Origin: Erythroxylum novogranatense
Lineage: Eukaryota; Streptophyta; Magnoliopsida; Malpighiales; Erythroxylaceae
Direction: 5' to 3'
Length of the DNA stretch: 64,000 bases
Assembly (NCBI GenBank): GCA_029891385.1
Contig: CM057230.1
Location: 34,303,402 to 34,367,401, forward strand
This document shows, one piece after another, positions 22,322-34,700 of this stretch. Both the position numbers and the translations under genes were made by a program. The notes under the pieces are model-generated. The model did no database searches. It was not told the origin of the DNA and was given only the letters and a program-made list of their open reading frames with translations. The number at the start of each line of letters is the position of its first letter. The first letter of the stretch is position 1.

Positions 22322-22885
22322 CCCAAGCACCACCTATGAGTAACCTCTGAAAGGCAACAAGGAATGGAGTCAAAGCACAGAATCAGTATCCAAGATATCC
22401 TTGAGTACCTCAAGTCTAAGGATACTTGCACCATTGCTATGATGAGATTATCACTGACATTTGATCCATGTGATGATCTCATGGCAGGTCATCCAATGAA
22501 CTTACTACCACTAGTAAGCATCCATATGTCAACTCTAAATATCTCATATTTCTGATTTCGAGATCCACCGCTGATCCAATCAAGGAGTATGACATATGCT
22601 AGTCTGTGGGATTAATGATGTCCGGTCTCATTAATCCTATGACTAGGAAAATTTAGATCTTGACATAATTGCACATGATAGGAATCTCAGGATTATGATC
22701 ACATCATAATTTCCTTCATGCTATGTCATATATCATGGACTTCATTAATTTGATTAAAGATCAATATCAATTTATAAAGAACATCAAATAAATGAAACAT
22801 GCCTTTCTTTATTTATTCATAAAGTCTGTACATGACTATGAACAAAAAGCGCTAAGGAAATTGCCTTTAGGGCACTACTCTAACA
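22322..22885 (-). repeat. 5' LTR of COP-B, outer part
   Basis: Continues the COP-B LTR after TEK-1 and matches 2511-3073. On the minus strand it begins TGTTAGAGTAGTGCCC at 22885. Followed by the TSD GGAGA. Confidence 0.92.
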
Positions 22886-22890
22886 GGAGA

Positions 22891-23509
22891 AGCGATTTGC
22901 AGATTGATCATAGATAGTTGCAGTTGTGAAAATCTAATCGCAAAACAGTTAGTGGAGAAACTGCAGTTGACCACTCAACCTCACCCTTCAACGTACAAGG
23001 TTGGGTGGATCAAGGAGCGACCAACGATCGAAGTAAATAGGATCTGCAGCGTTCCTATATAAATCGGTAAATATTATACTGAATCTGTTATTTGTGATGT
23101 TGTGGACATGGATGCTTGTGGAGTTTTGTTAGGTCGTCCTCGGCAGTATGATGTTGATGCTGAACACAGAGGGAAGGAGAACTCATACAGGTTCACCTGG
23201 AACACGAAGAGGATCATTATTTTGTCTTCTGGTTCAGTGAAACCTTCTAAAGTGGAAGGGCAGGATGTTGCTAAGGGTGTGCAGGATGTGGCCTTACTAC
23301 TTAGAAAGAAAATTAAAGAGGAGGAGACACTATCTTTACCAAAACCCATCAAAGAGCTGCTGAAAGAATTCCCTACCTTAGTTGAGGATCCATCAACACT
23401 CCCACCTTTAAGGGATATTCAGCATCAGATTGATTTCATTTCGGGTTCTATGTTACCTAATCTTCCTCAAGCCGAATTTGCTTACAATAGTGCTCTTCCT
23501 AGTGTTGCA
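22891..23509 (+). pseudogene. Protease, RT start and integrase scrap of GYP-A
   Basis: Continues the frame left at 1289. Protease: ICRLIIDSCSCENLIAK with the catalytic Asp at 22913-22915; the usual DSGS is DSCS. Then YKVGWIKERP, a stop TAA at 23060-23062, and 23102-23250 (DVVDMDACGVLLGRPRQYDV). A pre-RT linker follows to IDFISGSMLPNLP at about 23464, which is joined directly to QAEFAYNSALPSVAT, an integrase-core segment. RT catalytic part, RNase H and most of integrase are missing. Cut at 23512 by LARD-1. Confidence 0.88.
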
Positions 23510-24324
23510 ACTTGTCGGGACCCGACCCGTAGATCGGACCCCAACTGTTGGATCTGAGACCCAACTGCACATAACTTCCCACTTTTGCTCTTGCTTTGTT
23601 ACCACAAATATTGGACCCCGTTCTCGGAACCCAACTCTCTTGCTCAAAATCGTGAAACCTGAGCGTGCGTATTACTTCGAAGGGTTATAAAAAAAAATTT
23701 CATTCTTAATCCCTTGAACCCTTAAAGACATTATGAATTCATTCTCATACTCAAAACGCTCCCAAAATTTACTTACCAAAGTTCCGTAGTGTGCCCATGT
23801 ACCTAATCATCATACTTGAACTTATTTCCACTACGCGTTCACTGAAATTTGAAAAACTTAAATTCTTAAATTTCATTTGGAATTCTCTTGTAATTCATAG
23901 CCTTATAAATCTTGTTTAATTTAAGACAAGAACCGCTCCAATCGGAGTTCTATAACTCAAGATACACTCCAACAACCTAAAAGAGTTCATACCGGAAACA
24001 TACTCTCTTAACCGGCCTTTAACTTACTTTGATGCAAACTTTCTCAATTTAACTCCAAATGATACCAAATTTTATGGAGAGAAAGATATATGTCTTATGA
24101 ATCCAATGGTTTAAACCTCACCTCAATTGGAGGTCAGATGAGTGATTTACGCCCCAAAAGAATAGACTATGCTCATACCCAAAATCAAATTGAATATCTT
24201 TTGGAGAAAAAGCCATAACTTTCACTATAGATGTCGGAATGACTTTTTTCTTGGACGGTTAGAAAATAGACATCTAGGGCTACAACTTTTGTGAAGACCA
24301 AAATTCGAAATTCTGTCATTATCA

Positions 24325-24595
24325 GGTTACATGGACCATGTGAAAATCACACAGTCTGTGTGAAAATTCACAGTGTGTAACTTTCGCTCATCGTCTCCTG
24401 CACCATGGATTTACGATCGTGTGAAAATTCACACAGCTGTGTAACCCATCTGTTATCGCTGCCATCTCCACCCCTGAAATTTACATCGTGTGAAAATTCA
24501 CAAGCTGTGTAACTTTCTGCCACTACCATCTTCTCAAGACTAAAGTTAGTTACATGCGTGAAAATTCACAGTGTGTAACTTTCGCCATAACAACA
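24325..24595. repeat. Palindrome cluster of LARD-1, 3' LTR copy
   Basis: Four units built on TGTGAAAATTCACA flanked by TTACA..CTGTGTAA arms. Several units are shorter than in the 5' LTR copy (31369-31615), chiefly where CAG/CTG would be expected. Confidence 0.85.
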
Positions 24596-25229
24596 ACAAC
24601 ATTTCACCAATGCTTTCTAACTTATTCCTTACACCAAATTTACTTGTAATTTTGCAAGATTCACTTACTCTACTACTAAAATACTTCATAACAACTCCAA
24701 ACATCAACCTTATTTTATCATTCTATCAATTCTTGATTGATTTGTCCATCAAACCCTAAATTCCTACGCAACCATCAAAGATATCCTCATAAACAAGACT
24801 TAGGCATCATGCTAACTTTCAACCATTGCTCCCTATTCGTTTATATGCAATTGTACATTCACAACCATACTCAAGTCCATATTGCATTAATCATCATACA
24901 TAAGAGTTTTACAATTTCATTGGCATTTTCTAGCCAAATTCCAAGACCAATAACAAATATCTCATTTGCCTTATTCAATTGCTCATATGAATTACAACTA
25001 TACATTTACATAACCAAACTTCAAATACACAATAAAACAAGCACAAGATGTCTTGATCCCCTTCCACTTGGATTCTTGTTAAAAACCTGGAAATTGGGAA
25101 AATAGGGGGGTGAGCTTGGGGAGCCCAATAGGTTCTATGCTTATAACCAAATAATGAACAAAGCAGTTTTAGAAGTCCATTTCCATATAAATTTCCTTTG
25201 GACCATAAAACATTGTTTTCTTCAAAACT

Positions 25230-25560
25230 CTTGTCATTTTCTTTAAATCACAAATCATTCATTTTTCAAAGGTTCATAAAATCATAAACTAAGAAATCTT
25301 GTCATTTTCTTAAAATCACAAATCATTCATTTTTCAAAGGTTCATAAAATCATAAACTAAGAAATCTTGTCATTTTCTTGAAATCACAAATCATTCATTT
25401 TTCAAAGGTTCATAAAATCATAAACTAAGAAATCTTGTCATTTTCTTGAAATCACAAATCATTCATTTTTCAAAGGTTCATAAAATCATAAACTAAGAAA
25501 TCTTGTCATTTTCTTGAAATCACAAATCATTCATTTTTCAAAGGTTCATAAAATCATAAA
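25230..25560. repeat. 68-bp tandem repeat, five copies
   Basis: Units start at 25230, 25298, 25366, 25434 and 25502 with CTTGTCATTTTCTT and are nearly identical. The other LTR has four copies at 34701-34964. Confidence 0.95.
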
Positions 25561-26639
25561 CGCAATTTATGCATTTTTCAAACTTTCATGAAATCATGAA
25601 TGCAATTCAACTTGTCATAATTCACATCATATATCACATACCACCTAACACATCATAATGGTTTGGCAAGTCCACAATTCTTGGCAACCATATAGTCTCA
25701 TTTAATGAGCTTATATGAGCAAATCTTGAGGAGTCCAAATATTGGATCATCCTATGCCACAGTCGGGCAGCCGGGCGAAGGCTTTTCATGGTCATCGTGC
25801 ACGAGACTTTTCTTGGGTGGACTTAACCTAACCCACATAACATATAATCATGTCTTGAAACTTGATTGCCCAAAGGCAAAAATATTGAAAATCTTGTTTT
25901 GCATAAATCATGCAAATTTTCATAAATCATTTCATGATCATAAAGCATTTCATATGCAATGCATCATCATTCCTCAAGCAAAATCACATAACAACCACAT
26001 TCACATATCAAATCATCAATCATCCAATTCACATAACATTTTCAAATCATTCATACCATTATACATCAATGATAGCAATTTCTCAAGGCATTTAAAAACA
26101 ATGAATTTGAAAGCATTTTTAGATTCGTAATTTTTTTGAAAGATATATTAATGGCCCATCATTTAACTATAAACATAAAACCTACCTTATGATTCCTTGC
26201 TTGAAAACCTTCCCTTGCTTTCCATTCCTCTTGCCTCTCACCATTTTCCTCAAAATCAACACAAATTCCCAAATCAAAAGTCATCCAAAATACAACAAAT
26301 CCTAAGGACACAAATCATGAAATTGATCTTGGAATCACAATATCCATTCATTTTCTAGGCTTTCTCAACCATAACCCAACCAAAAACTTAACCTTAAATC
26401 AAGAACTTACCTTGAATCTTTAGCTAACCAAGTGATTCCTTGGTTCAAAGTGAAGCTCTAGTGATTTCCCACACTTTTTCCTCTTGAACTTTCTTTAAAA
26501 ACCTCTTAAATCTCTTGGAAAATCCAACCCTAGCAAGCTCCTTCTTCTTTTCTCCTTCTTCTTTCCACTTGCACGAAACTCTCTCTCTTCTCCTCACAAT
26601 TTTCGTAACTTCTCTTCTTTCCTACCCTAACTCACTTAT

Positions 26640-27320
26640 TCTCCTTCCTTTTATACTCTTACTAAGTCACTTAAGCCCATTTCTTCATTTAAGCCCATTT
26701 ACTCTTCTCCTCTTCTTCTTATTCTCCCACTAATTCATTTAACTTTCCTCCTTTTATACTCCTTCCTACTCACTTAAGCCCATAAGCCCTAAAGCCCATT
26801 CACTTCCCTCTTCTTTCCTTCTTCCTTCCTTCTTCATTTTACTCATACTACTCAAGCCCACTTCTTCATTTAAACCCAACTTATTTTCTTTTCTTTTCCT
26901 ACCTCAATTCATTTCATCTCCTTCCTTTTATACTTCCTTCTTCATTTAACTCAAGCCCAAGGCCCAAGTCCACTTCATTTAATTCCTTCCTTCTTATTTT
27001 CCTACTACAACTTAAGCCCATTTCATTTATATCATCTCTTCTTTATTCATTTCATTTGGACCCAAAGCCCAATTTATTCTTCCTTCTTTCTTCTCATCCT
27101 ACTAAATCACTTAAGTCCAAACCATTTCTTCTTCTTTTCATTTGATTTAGGTCCAATTAAACTCTAAACTCTTAAATTCAACTAACACATTTAATTGTAT
27201 TAATTCATGCCACCTAACTCATTACTCTCATTTAATCCTCTTCTTTTTTTTTATCACCACTTAAGCCTAACTTGAGTCCAAGGCCCATTTAACCCTTAAT
27301 ACATTCATAACCTGCATAAT
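26640..27320 (-). promoter_or_regulatory. Putative U3 promoter region of LARD-1
   Basis: Pyrimidine-rich on plus, purine-rich on minus. About ten AGCCCA/GGCCCA (minus TGGGCT/TGGGCC) motifs, which resemble plant site II elements bound by TCP factors. Minus-strand TATAAAAGG occurs at 26647-26655, 26750-26758 and 26924-26932. Which one starts transcription cannot be told. The other LTR has the same region at 36040-36720. Confidence 0.5.
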
Positions 27321-27629
27321 ACCTTAATACACTTAATCCATGTCATATAGTCTTAGTCTAATCAACATGTTAATCAAATTTTCTTAACATGCTAATTTAG
27401 TCCACAAAAATACAATCATTGAATCCCATTAAATCATGCCACCTAATTTCATGACACCTTACCTTAAGCATATTAACATGTCAATTAGTTCCACATTAAT
27501 CCATCTCGTATTTATACCATATCTTCTATTTCATTTCAATTTCAAGAATTCTTAACTTCTTTACTCATGAATAATCATTCAAAATCCTTATTTAATAATC
27601 CTAGCTTACCAAAAGATTCGGGTCCAATA

Positions 27630-30529
27630 ATTCTCCCCTCTTAAAAAAATTTAGTCCTCGAAATTCTATCTTCTTGATCTAGTGACAAGGGTTTAAATCC
27701 TTAATTTACTGGATTCAACTTATTCTTGCATGACTTATTCAGATAGCTCACCATCCTGACCCTGCTTATTTGATCTTGAGTGCACCTTGACATGGTGGCA
27801 CTCTTAAACATGTACTCATAATCATGTACTCGTGAGAGTAAAGCATGTAACTCTGAGAGCCTCACTGGGGTAACTCGTCTTATGCTTGATGTTCACATCA
27901 TAATAATGGTAAGTAACTGTGAGCTAACACACCATTTCCATGCCTATTCTGGGATTCTTCTAATTCATCTTTCTTACTTCACTTGATTCTTATCACTCAT
28001 TCATTTAACCTGTCCATAACCTTTTCAATTCTAGCCTTCTATAACTTGTAGACCTTACTTATCATCATAATGCTAAAAAGATGAATCTTTCTATCATCTA
28101 ATTCTTTATACCGCATTTGATTGAATTCACTAGAACTGTGATCTTGTACTTATAATGAACTAAAGCTATACTTGGATCTCATAACCTTATGAGCTTCAAC
28201 TATATGCTTTAAGCATATTCTTGATAATTAAGACCATCAATTCCTACATTCACTTGCTTATTTGACATTCTTGATCACTAAGAGATCTTTCGATGTAATC
28301 CTGCTAGGATGCATACCTCATGTTACCATTTGTACTTTGCTAGCAACCTTTTTACTTAATCATCTTTATTGATTTCATATATTTCCTATTTCATTCACCT
28401 GGTATCATTCTTCCTATTTGAACTTGAAATTCGATCCGTATCAATTTCTTAATAAGATTCACAATCTTTTATCCTTAATTTGGGATAAACTATATCCCAC
28501 CGCTATGCTTCTTGTTGCTCTAGTTCGGACATCATAATATCGAATTCATGCTTAATGTATCGGATGCAACACTTAGCCTCACTTGGAATCTCTTACTGGT
28601 GCAATCATAGTCTTTTGATACATATCTCAATCTCCTGAGTTTCATATTTAATTCTCCCAATTCAGTAATTGCCTTGTACTTTTACGATCTGTATTTGCAT
28701 GCTCATACATGTTCCTGTACATATGTTATCTCCAAACTTTCAAAACAATCATCAATGTTGCAGTTCTAGGTCATGTATCAAAATTCACTCCTAGGGCTTT
28801 ACACATTTCTCTTCCTGTATTCAAACCATTCTCCTCAAAAAAAAAATTGAGCATCTTTCTGAATACCTTTCATACATCATCAAATAGTCTCCAATTCCAT
28901 AGTGCTATTGGGCATTTGTTAACTTAAGCAATCATTATCAATTTTCATGTATCTCTCGATTAGCCCTTGTGATTCCTTACTTAACTAATTCCTCAATGAG
29001 GTATATTGACTCACTTTCCTTTCGATTCCTCTTATTGACTTTCTTCCTCGAATGATTTTTTTTTCTCCACAATTTGCAGCTTATTTGCAAACTTAATTAG
29101 GGTGATTTTAATATATTCATCAAGTCATACCAATATCTCCCAAACATACTTTCACGTAATATATAACATAGACTTACATACTCCTCATGTTAACAATCAA
29201 GGTCTCTATAGTGAGTGTACTCACTTTCAAATCATCACATATTCTTTTCTGATTAGTTCTTTCATTGATTACTCTTAACATGAACCATTTGATCTGCTTA
29301 TTCTAACTTAATGAAATCCTCTTCAAAAGAGGATTTTTTTCTGCAATCATCTATACTATTCTGTAATCTTAATCAATCTCCTATTATCATCATCATATTT
29401 TATCCACAAACTTATCTTCATCAATTCATAAATCAATCTCTTACATGATTAATACTTTGATCTTCATTAATCCTAGACAATATCCTTCTCTTGATCTTAG
29501 AATTTATTCCTTATTATAACATCATCAACAACCCTCAATCTATGTCTACTTGATCACTTAGGCTTTAAACTATGGGAAACTATGACTAATAATATTCACT
29601 AAATCATAGGTTTCTTCCTCTATCATCTTCACGCATACTCTACTTATGTGCTTAATACACTCATTTGTGCATAATTATGGATTTCCATACAAATACTCCC
29701 AACAACAACCAATTTGACCTTCTTGAACTTATACAAACATTACTATCAATCATCTCATTGTCCCATTATCCTTCACTTCACATCTTACATATATACATAT
29801 GTATGTATATATATTTGCCATTGACTTAAACTTGTGGAAATAAAATCATCACATATTTCATACAGCACATAGATTTCAAAAACTTGTAATCTTGGTGCTC
29901 GTAATGGCACTTTCTTGTAAACTTGCTTTTCACAATATGATATTCTTGCGCAAATCATGTCTGAAAGCATAATTTCATAAACTTGTATTCTTAAAAAGAA
30001 AACCCCTTTTTAAAGTCATTTCATCAATCATTCACATAATCGACATATTAAACATGCAACATTTCATAATGCACTCAATACACAACTGATGCAACGATTA
30101 TGATGCAATTTAAATTATGAAATTTTCTTGCTTGATTTAATGAAAACAAACTTGGCTTATTGAATTTATTATAAGCATGCACCCACTGGGGTTCCGGTTT
30201 CATCTTCTTAAAACCATAACAATTTCGACTTTCATGAAGTTCTACTTGAACCCCTTAATCCTTGTCCCCCTACTTTTCCTCAAACAATTCATGCTCATAA
30301 TTCACATATTTCCCACATTCAAGGATAAGCACCATAGTATGTCATTGATACCATATTCGATTTCATCAACAGATGCATTGACTCATTACCGGTCATGTTT
30401 GACCATGTACTATTTCTCATTTCCACTAATCCACAACTTCAATTTATTCACTAATTCGATTGGCCCAAACTCTTAACAATTTGCTCTTACATGTGACTTT
30501 TACATATGCACCCATACAAGATCTCAATT
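27630..30529 (-). other. Non-coding interior of LARD-1
   Basis: 2.9 kb, AT-rich. Minus-strand PPT ATTCTCCCC-complement at 27630-27642 and a hairpin at 27647-27666 open it; the PBS closes it. Small open frames (28709-28927, 29785-29970, 30177-30476) show no gag or pol motif. I see no host gene here either. Confidence 0.8.
27647..27666 (-). promoter_or_regulatory. Hairpin with AGGA loop upstream of the LARD-1 PPT
   Basis: Minus strand GAATTTCG-AGGA-CTAAATTT; one mismatch from a perfect stem. Here it cannot be kept for coding reasons, because the element has no pol gene. Confidence 0.75.
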
Positions 30530-30546
30530 CCGGCGCTCTGATACCA
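30530..30546 (-). other. Primer-binding site of LARD-1 (tRNA-iMet)
   Basis: Minus strand TGGTATCAGAGCGCCGG, four bases after the 5' LTR. The 12-base core is perfect. Confidence 0.92.
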
Positions 30547-31368
30547 CAAATGTCGGGACCCGACCCGTAGATCGGACCCCAACTGTTGGATCCGAGACCC
30601 AACTGCACATAACTTCCCACTTTTGCTCTTGCTTTGTTACCACAAATATTGGACCCCATTCTCGAAACCCAACTCTCTTGCTCAAAATCGTGAAACCTGA
30701 GCGTGCGTATTACTTCGAAGGGTTATAAATTTTTTTTTTCATTCTTAATCCCTTGAACCCTTAAAGACATTATGAATTCATTCTCATACTCAAAACGCTC
30801 CCAAAATTTACTTACCAAAGTTCCGTAGTGTGCCTATGTACCTAATCATCATACTTGAACTTATTTCCACTACGCGTTCACCGAATTTCAAAAACTTAAA
30901 CTCTTAAATTTCATTTGGAATTCTCTTGTAATTCATAGCCTTATGACTCTTGTTTAATTTAAGACAAGAACCGCTCCAATCGGAATTCTATAACTCAAGA
31001 TACACTCCAACAACCTAAAAGATTTCATACCGGAAACATACTCTCTTAACCGGCCTTTAACTTACATTGATTCAAACTTTCTCAATTTAACTCCAAATGA
31101 TACCAAATTTTATGGAGAGAAAGATATATGTCTTATGAATCCAATGGTTCAAACCTCACCTCAATTGGAGGTCGGATGAGCGATTTACGCCCCAAAAGAA
31201 TAGACTATGCTCATACCAAAAATCAAATTGAATATCTTTTGGAGCAAAAGCCATAACTTTCACTATAGATGTCGTAATAACTTCGTTCTTAGACGGTTAG
31301 AAAATAGACATCTAGGGCTACAACTTTTGTGAAGACCAAAATTCGAAATTCTGTCATTATCAGGTTAC

Positions 31369-31615
31369 ATGGACCGTGTGAAAATCACACAGGCTGTGTA
31401 ACTTTCTGCTACTGCGTCTCCCTGCACCATGGATTTACACAGTCTGCGTGAAAATTCACACAGTACATGTAACCCATCGTTATCGCCATCTCCTGCACCT
31501 GAAATTTACACAGTCTGTGTGAAAATTCACACAGGCTGTGTAACTTTCTGCCACTACCATCTTCCTGCACCTAAAGTTACACAGTCTGTGTGAAAATTCA
31601 CACAGGCTGTGTAAC
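31369..31615. repeat. Palindrome cluster of LARD-1, 5' LTR copy
   Basis: Four units. The last, 31576-31615, is a 40-bp dyad: outer arms GTTACACAG and CTGTGTAAC (9 bp, perfect), inner arms TGTGTGAA and TTCACACA (8 bp, perfect), joined by two unpaired bases on each side and an AA loop. Confidence 0.92.
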
Positions 31616-31879
31616 TTTCTGCCATAACAACAACAACATTTCACCAATGCTTTCTAACTTATTCCTTACACCAAATTTACTTGTAATTTTGCAAGATTCA
31701 CTTACTCTACTACTAAAATACTTCATAACAACTCCAAACATCAAACTTATTTTATCATTCTATCAATTCTTGATTGATTTGTCCATCAAACCCTAAATTC
31801 CTACGCAACCATCAAAGATATCCTCATAAACAAGACTTAGGCATCATGCTAACTTTCAACCATTGCTACATAGACTGTG

Positions 31880-34040
31880 TGTTGGGCCCGGGCCCCGGAT
31901 GCCCGAATCCCGAGGGCGGCCCCTCGGGTCGCGCCCGCACCGAGCGCCCCAAACCGCGGACCCGATCCCAACATTTAGGCACAATCGATCAATTAATACA
32001 TACATACATTGCCAGAATATACACAACCATACATTAAAGACCCTATAACCATAGGGATTTCATATCATTGCAAATTAAGAAAAGTCAACAAGTATCCTCA
32101 AATGTAGCAAAATACAAAATGAAATCTAAATCCAAAAATACGTAAGTATGCTCAATGTTAACATGCTCGGAGGGCCAACAAAATACGAACTTAATACAAA
32201 GCTCCTAATTTGACCGAAGTTTCCGATGCCGCGCAAAGTCAACGATCAACCGGATCTGCACCTGAGGAGGGAAAGGAATGGGTTGAGCTACACAGCTCAG
32301 TGGCTAATATAATTATAGCCATTGGCAATTAGCACAAATCCCAGCATATGAATGTATATATATTATATCTATATACAACATCAGACATTCACATGCCAAT
32401 CACTAAAGTACACATTCATTATAATTAATGCAGTTCATAAATACGTCACATAGTATGCGTCATAATAATCAATTCACATATGCAATGCACATAACAATGG
32501 CTCGAGGGTTCCATGGAAACAAAAGGAAGAAACCGAAGTTTACATCCTGAACGAAATGAGTCCATTCGACTCATAGGCCCAAGCGGGCAGCCGGAGAAGG
32601 CTCTTGTCAACGTGCACGTGACGAACGAAATGGTTCCACTCTCGCCCAAACAAAATCACATAATCATACTCGAAATCATTTTATCAAATGATAGGTTTTC
32701 ATGTTTCTCATTTATCCAAAATGCCATGACCGAAGTCGAGGCATAACATGCTCAAAATCAGAATGCACTTCTATCAATTCCTATGATTATGTCAAAATAG
32801 ATAAATCAAAGTCATTCTATTCATCACATTTAACATGCATAGCATATAACATATATTCATACATAGGCAAGAAATTGCCTAATCACACAATAACTATAAG
32901 TATATTACCCACCTCTAATCGCCGAGAACTGAGATTCGATGTCCTTCTTCTTGCGATAAAATCGGTCACTTGGTTTCCTAAAACAACCAAGTTCCATTTA
33001 GTCAATATCTATAGTAAATGTGCGAAGCTTGGAATCCAAAGAAAGCATTAAAAATCTATATCCGATCTTCTCCTAAAATTCCAAACCCTGCGAGGCAAAT
33101 TCCGAACTTCCCGACTTCATACAACTCGGAGCCCTTTATTTCTAGGTCACAATGAATCCAAATTCACCTCAATCGGACATCTATACCAAAAGATATTCCC
33201 AAAAATATGAAAATCTTATTTCGGAAACACAGGGGGATCGCCGCGACGAAGAGACGCTCGTCGCGACGAATAATCCTATCGCCGCGGTGAAGCGAAGGTT
33301 CGCCGCGAACCAAACGTCACATGTCGCGACGTCTCCGATCATTCGTCGCGACGTCCACAGCAGAGCACACGTCGCGGCGAATAAACGTAAATTAATTCAC
33401 ACGTCGCGGCGTGGCTCCCTCCCCACGCCGCGGCGACATTCATACGCTCGTCGCGACGTTCGTTCGAACTCGACTCGAACCCCAAATTTCTGCATAACCC
33501 AAGCTCGATTCGCTCCAAACTCAAATCTACCACATGCAAAGCATAGATCAAGGCTTATACTACCATTCTAACTCATTCTAAGCTTCAGATTCATCCTAAA
33601 ATCATCAATCTAAGGATTTTCCCAATTTTTCACCCTAAAATCCTAAAACATCGATTTCTCTCAATCCAAGCCATTACAATGTTTAATCCAAATGAAAACA
33701 TGATAAGGAGGTCGAAAACTTACAGATTGAGGCTTTAGAATCGTCGAAACCGATCGAAATCGCAACTCTTCTCTTCCTCTTCTCCTCTCCGTCGACGGCC
33801 ACACTCTTCCTCTCTTCTTTTCCTCTTCTTTTTCTTCTTTTCCTTCTCTTTTATAGTCCTTTCTCTTTTAAACCCTAAGGGCTTGGGCCCTTCCTAATAA
33901 GCCAAAGCCCAAAATCATTTAAACCATAATTAAACCTTAATTCCGCATTAATACCCCCGATTAACTCAAATTAAAACATAATCACATAATTACCACAAGT
34001 CATGCTTAATGACATCATAAAGAAAATTCGGGGCCTAACA
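31880..34040 (-). mobile_element. SOLO-D, solo LTR
   Basis: 2161-bp sequence with minus-strand ends TGTTAGGCCCCGAATT and GGGCCCAACA, flanked by a perfect TSD CTGTG (31875-31879 and 34041-34045). There is no PBS, PPT, internal region or second LTR, so it is a solo LTR left by recombination. Ends resemble the Tekay-like LTRs here. Minus-strand TATAAAAG at about 33850 with TGGGCTT motifs just upstream (33880-33925) looks like a promoter. The 139-codon open frame at 33152-33571 crosses the GC-rich palindrome cluster and is not a credible gene. Confidence 0.9.
33236..33465. repeat. GTCGCGAC palindrome cluster in SOLO-D
   Basis: CGTCGCGACG or a one-base variant at 33259-33268, 33323-33331, 33344-33353 and 33449-33458, with related GTCGCGGCG and GCCGCGGCGAC between. 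A GC- and CpG-rich island in an AT-rich LTR. Confidence 0.92.
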
Positions 34041-34700
34041 CTGTGTAACTTTCTGCCATAACAACAACAACATTTCACCAATGCTTTCTAACTTATTCCT
34101 TACACCAAATTTACTTATAATTTTGCAAGATTCACTTACTCTACTATTAAAATACTTCATAACAACTCCAAACATCAAACTTATTTTATCATTCTATCAA
34201 TTCTTGATTGATTTGTCCATCAAACCCTAAATTCCTACGCAACCATCAAAGATATCCTCATAAACAAGACTTAGGCATCATGCTAACTTTCAACCATTGC
34301 TCCCTATTCGTTTATATGCAATTGTACATTCACAACCATACTCAAGTCCATATTGCATTAATCATCATACATAAGAGTTTTACAATTTCATTGGCATTTT
34401 CTAGCCAAATTCCAAGACCAATAACAAATATCTCATTTGCCTTATTCAATTGCTCATTTGAATTACAACTATACATTTACATAACCAAACTTCAAATACA
34501 CAATAAAACAAGCACAAGATGCCTTGATCCCCTTCCACTTGGATTCTTGCTAAAAACCTGAAAATTGGGAAAATAGGGGGGTGAGCTTGGGGAGCCCAAT
34601 AGGTTCTATGCTTATAACCAAATAATGAATAAAGTAGTTTTAGAAGTCCATTTCCATATAAATTTCCTTTGGACCATAAAACATTGTTTTCTTCAAAACT

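Larger units (their letters stand above)
1290..22885 (-). mobile_element. COP-B, complete Ty1/copia element (holds TEK-1)
   Basis: Minus-strand element with two LTRs (1290-3073 and 9042-10212 plus 22322-22885), PBS at 9029-9040, PPT at 3074-3084 and a perfect 5-bp TSD GGAGA (1285-1289 and 22886-22890). The internal order, read on the minus strand, is leader, gag, protease, integrase, RT, RNase H, which is the diagnostic Ty1/copia order. All coding parts carry stops and frameshifts. Without the 12.1-kb TEK-1 insertion the element is about 9.5 kb. It sits in GYP-A at the gag-protease junction. Confidence 0.93.
23513..27629 (-). repeat. 3' LTR of LARD-1
   Basis: Read on the minus strand it starts TATTGGACCCGAATC and ends GGTCCCGACA. 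The start is TA, not TG, in both LTR copies. It carries the palindrome cluster at 24325-24595, a 68-bp tandem repeat at 25230-25560 and a U3 motif region at 26640-27320. No gene is supported. Confidence 0.92.

Noticed and set aside
25230..25560. Regular repeats resembling a CRISPR array
   Set aside because: Units are direct 68-bp tandem repeats without unique spacers, inside a plant LTR.
30177..30476. 99-codon open frame in the LARD-1 interior
   Set aside because: No similarity to gag, pol or any family I know; it is next to the PBS on the opposite strand to the element.
30530..30546. A tRNA gene fragment
   Set aside because: Only the 3'-end complement of initiator tRNA is present, placed exactly as a PBS. 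No cloverleaf sequence surrounds it.
33152..33571. 139-codon open frame in SOLO-D
   Set aside because: It crosses the CpG palindrome cluster; few stops are expected in GC-rich sequence. No domain and no partner.
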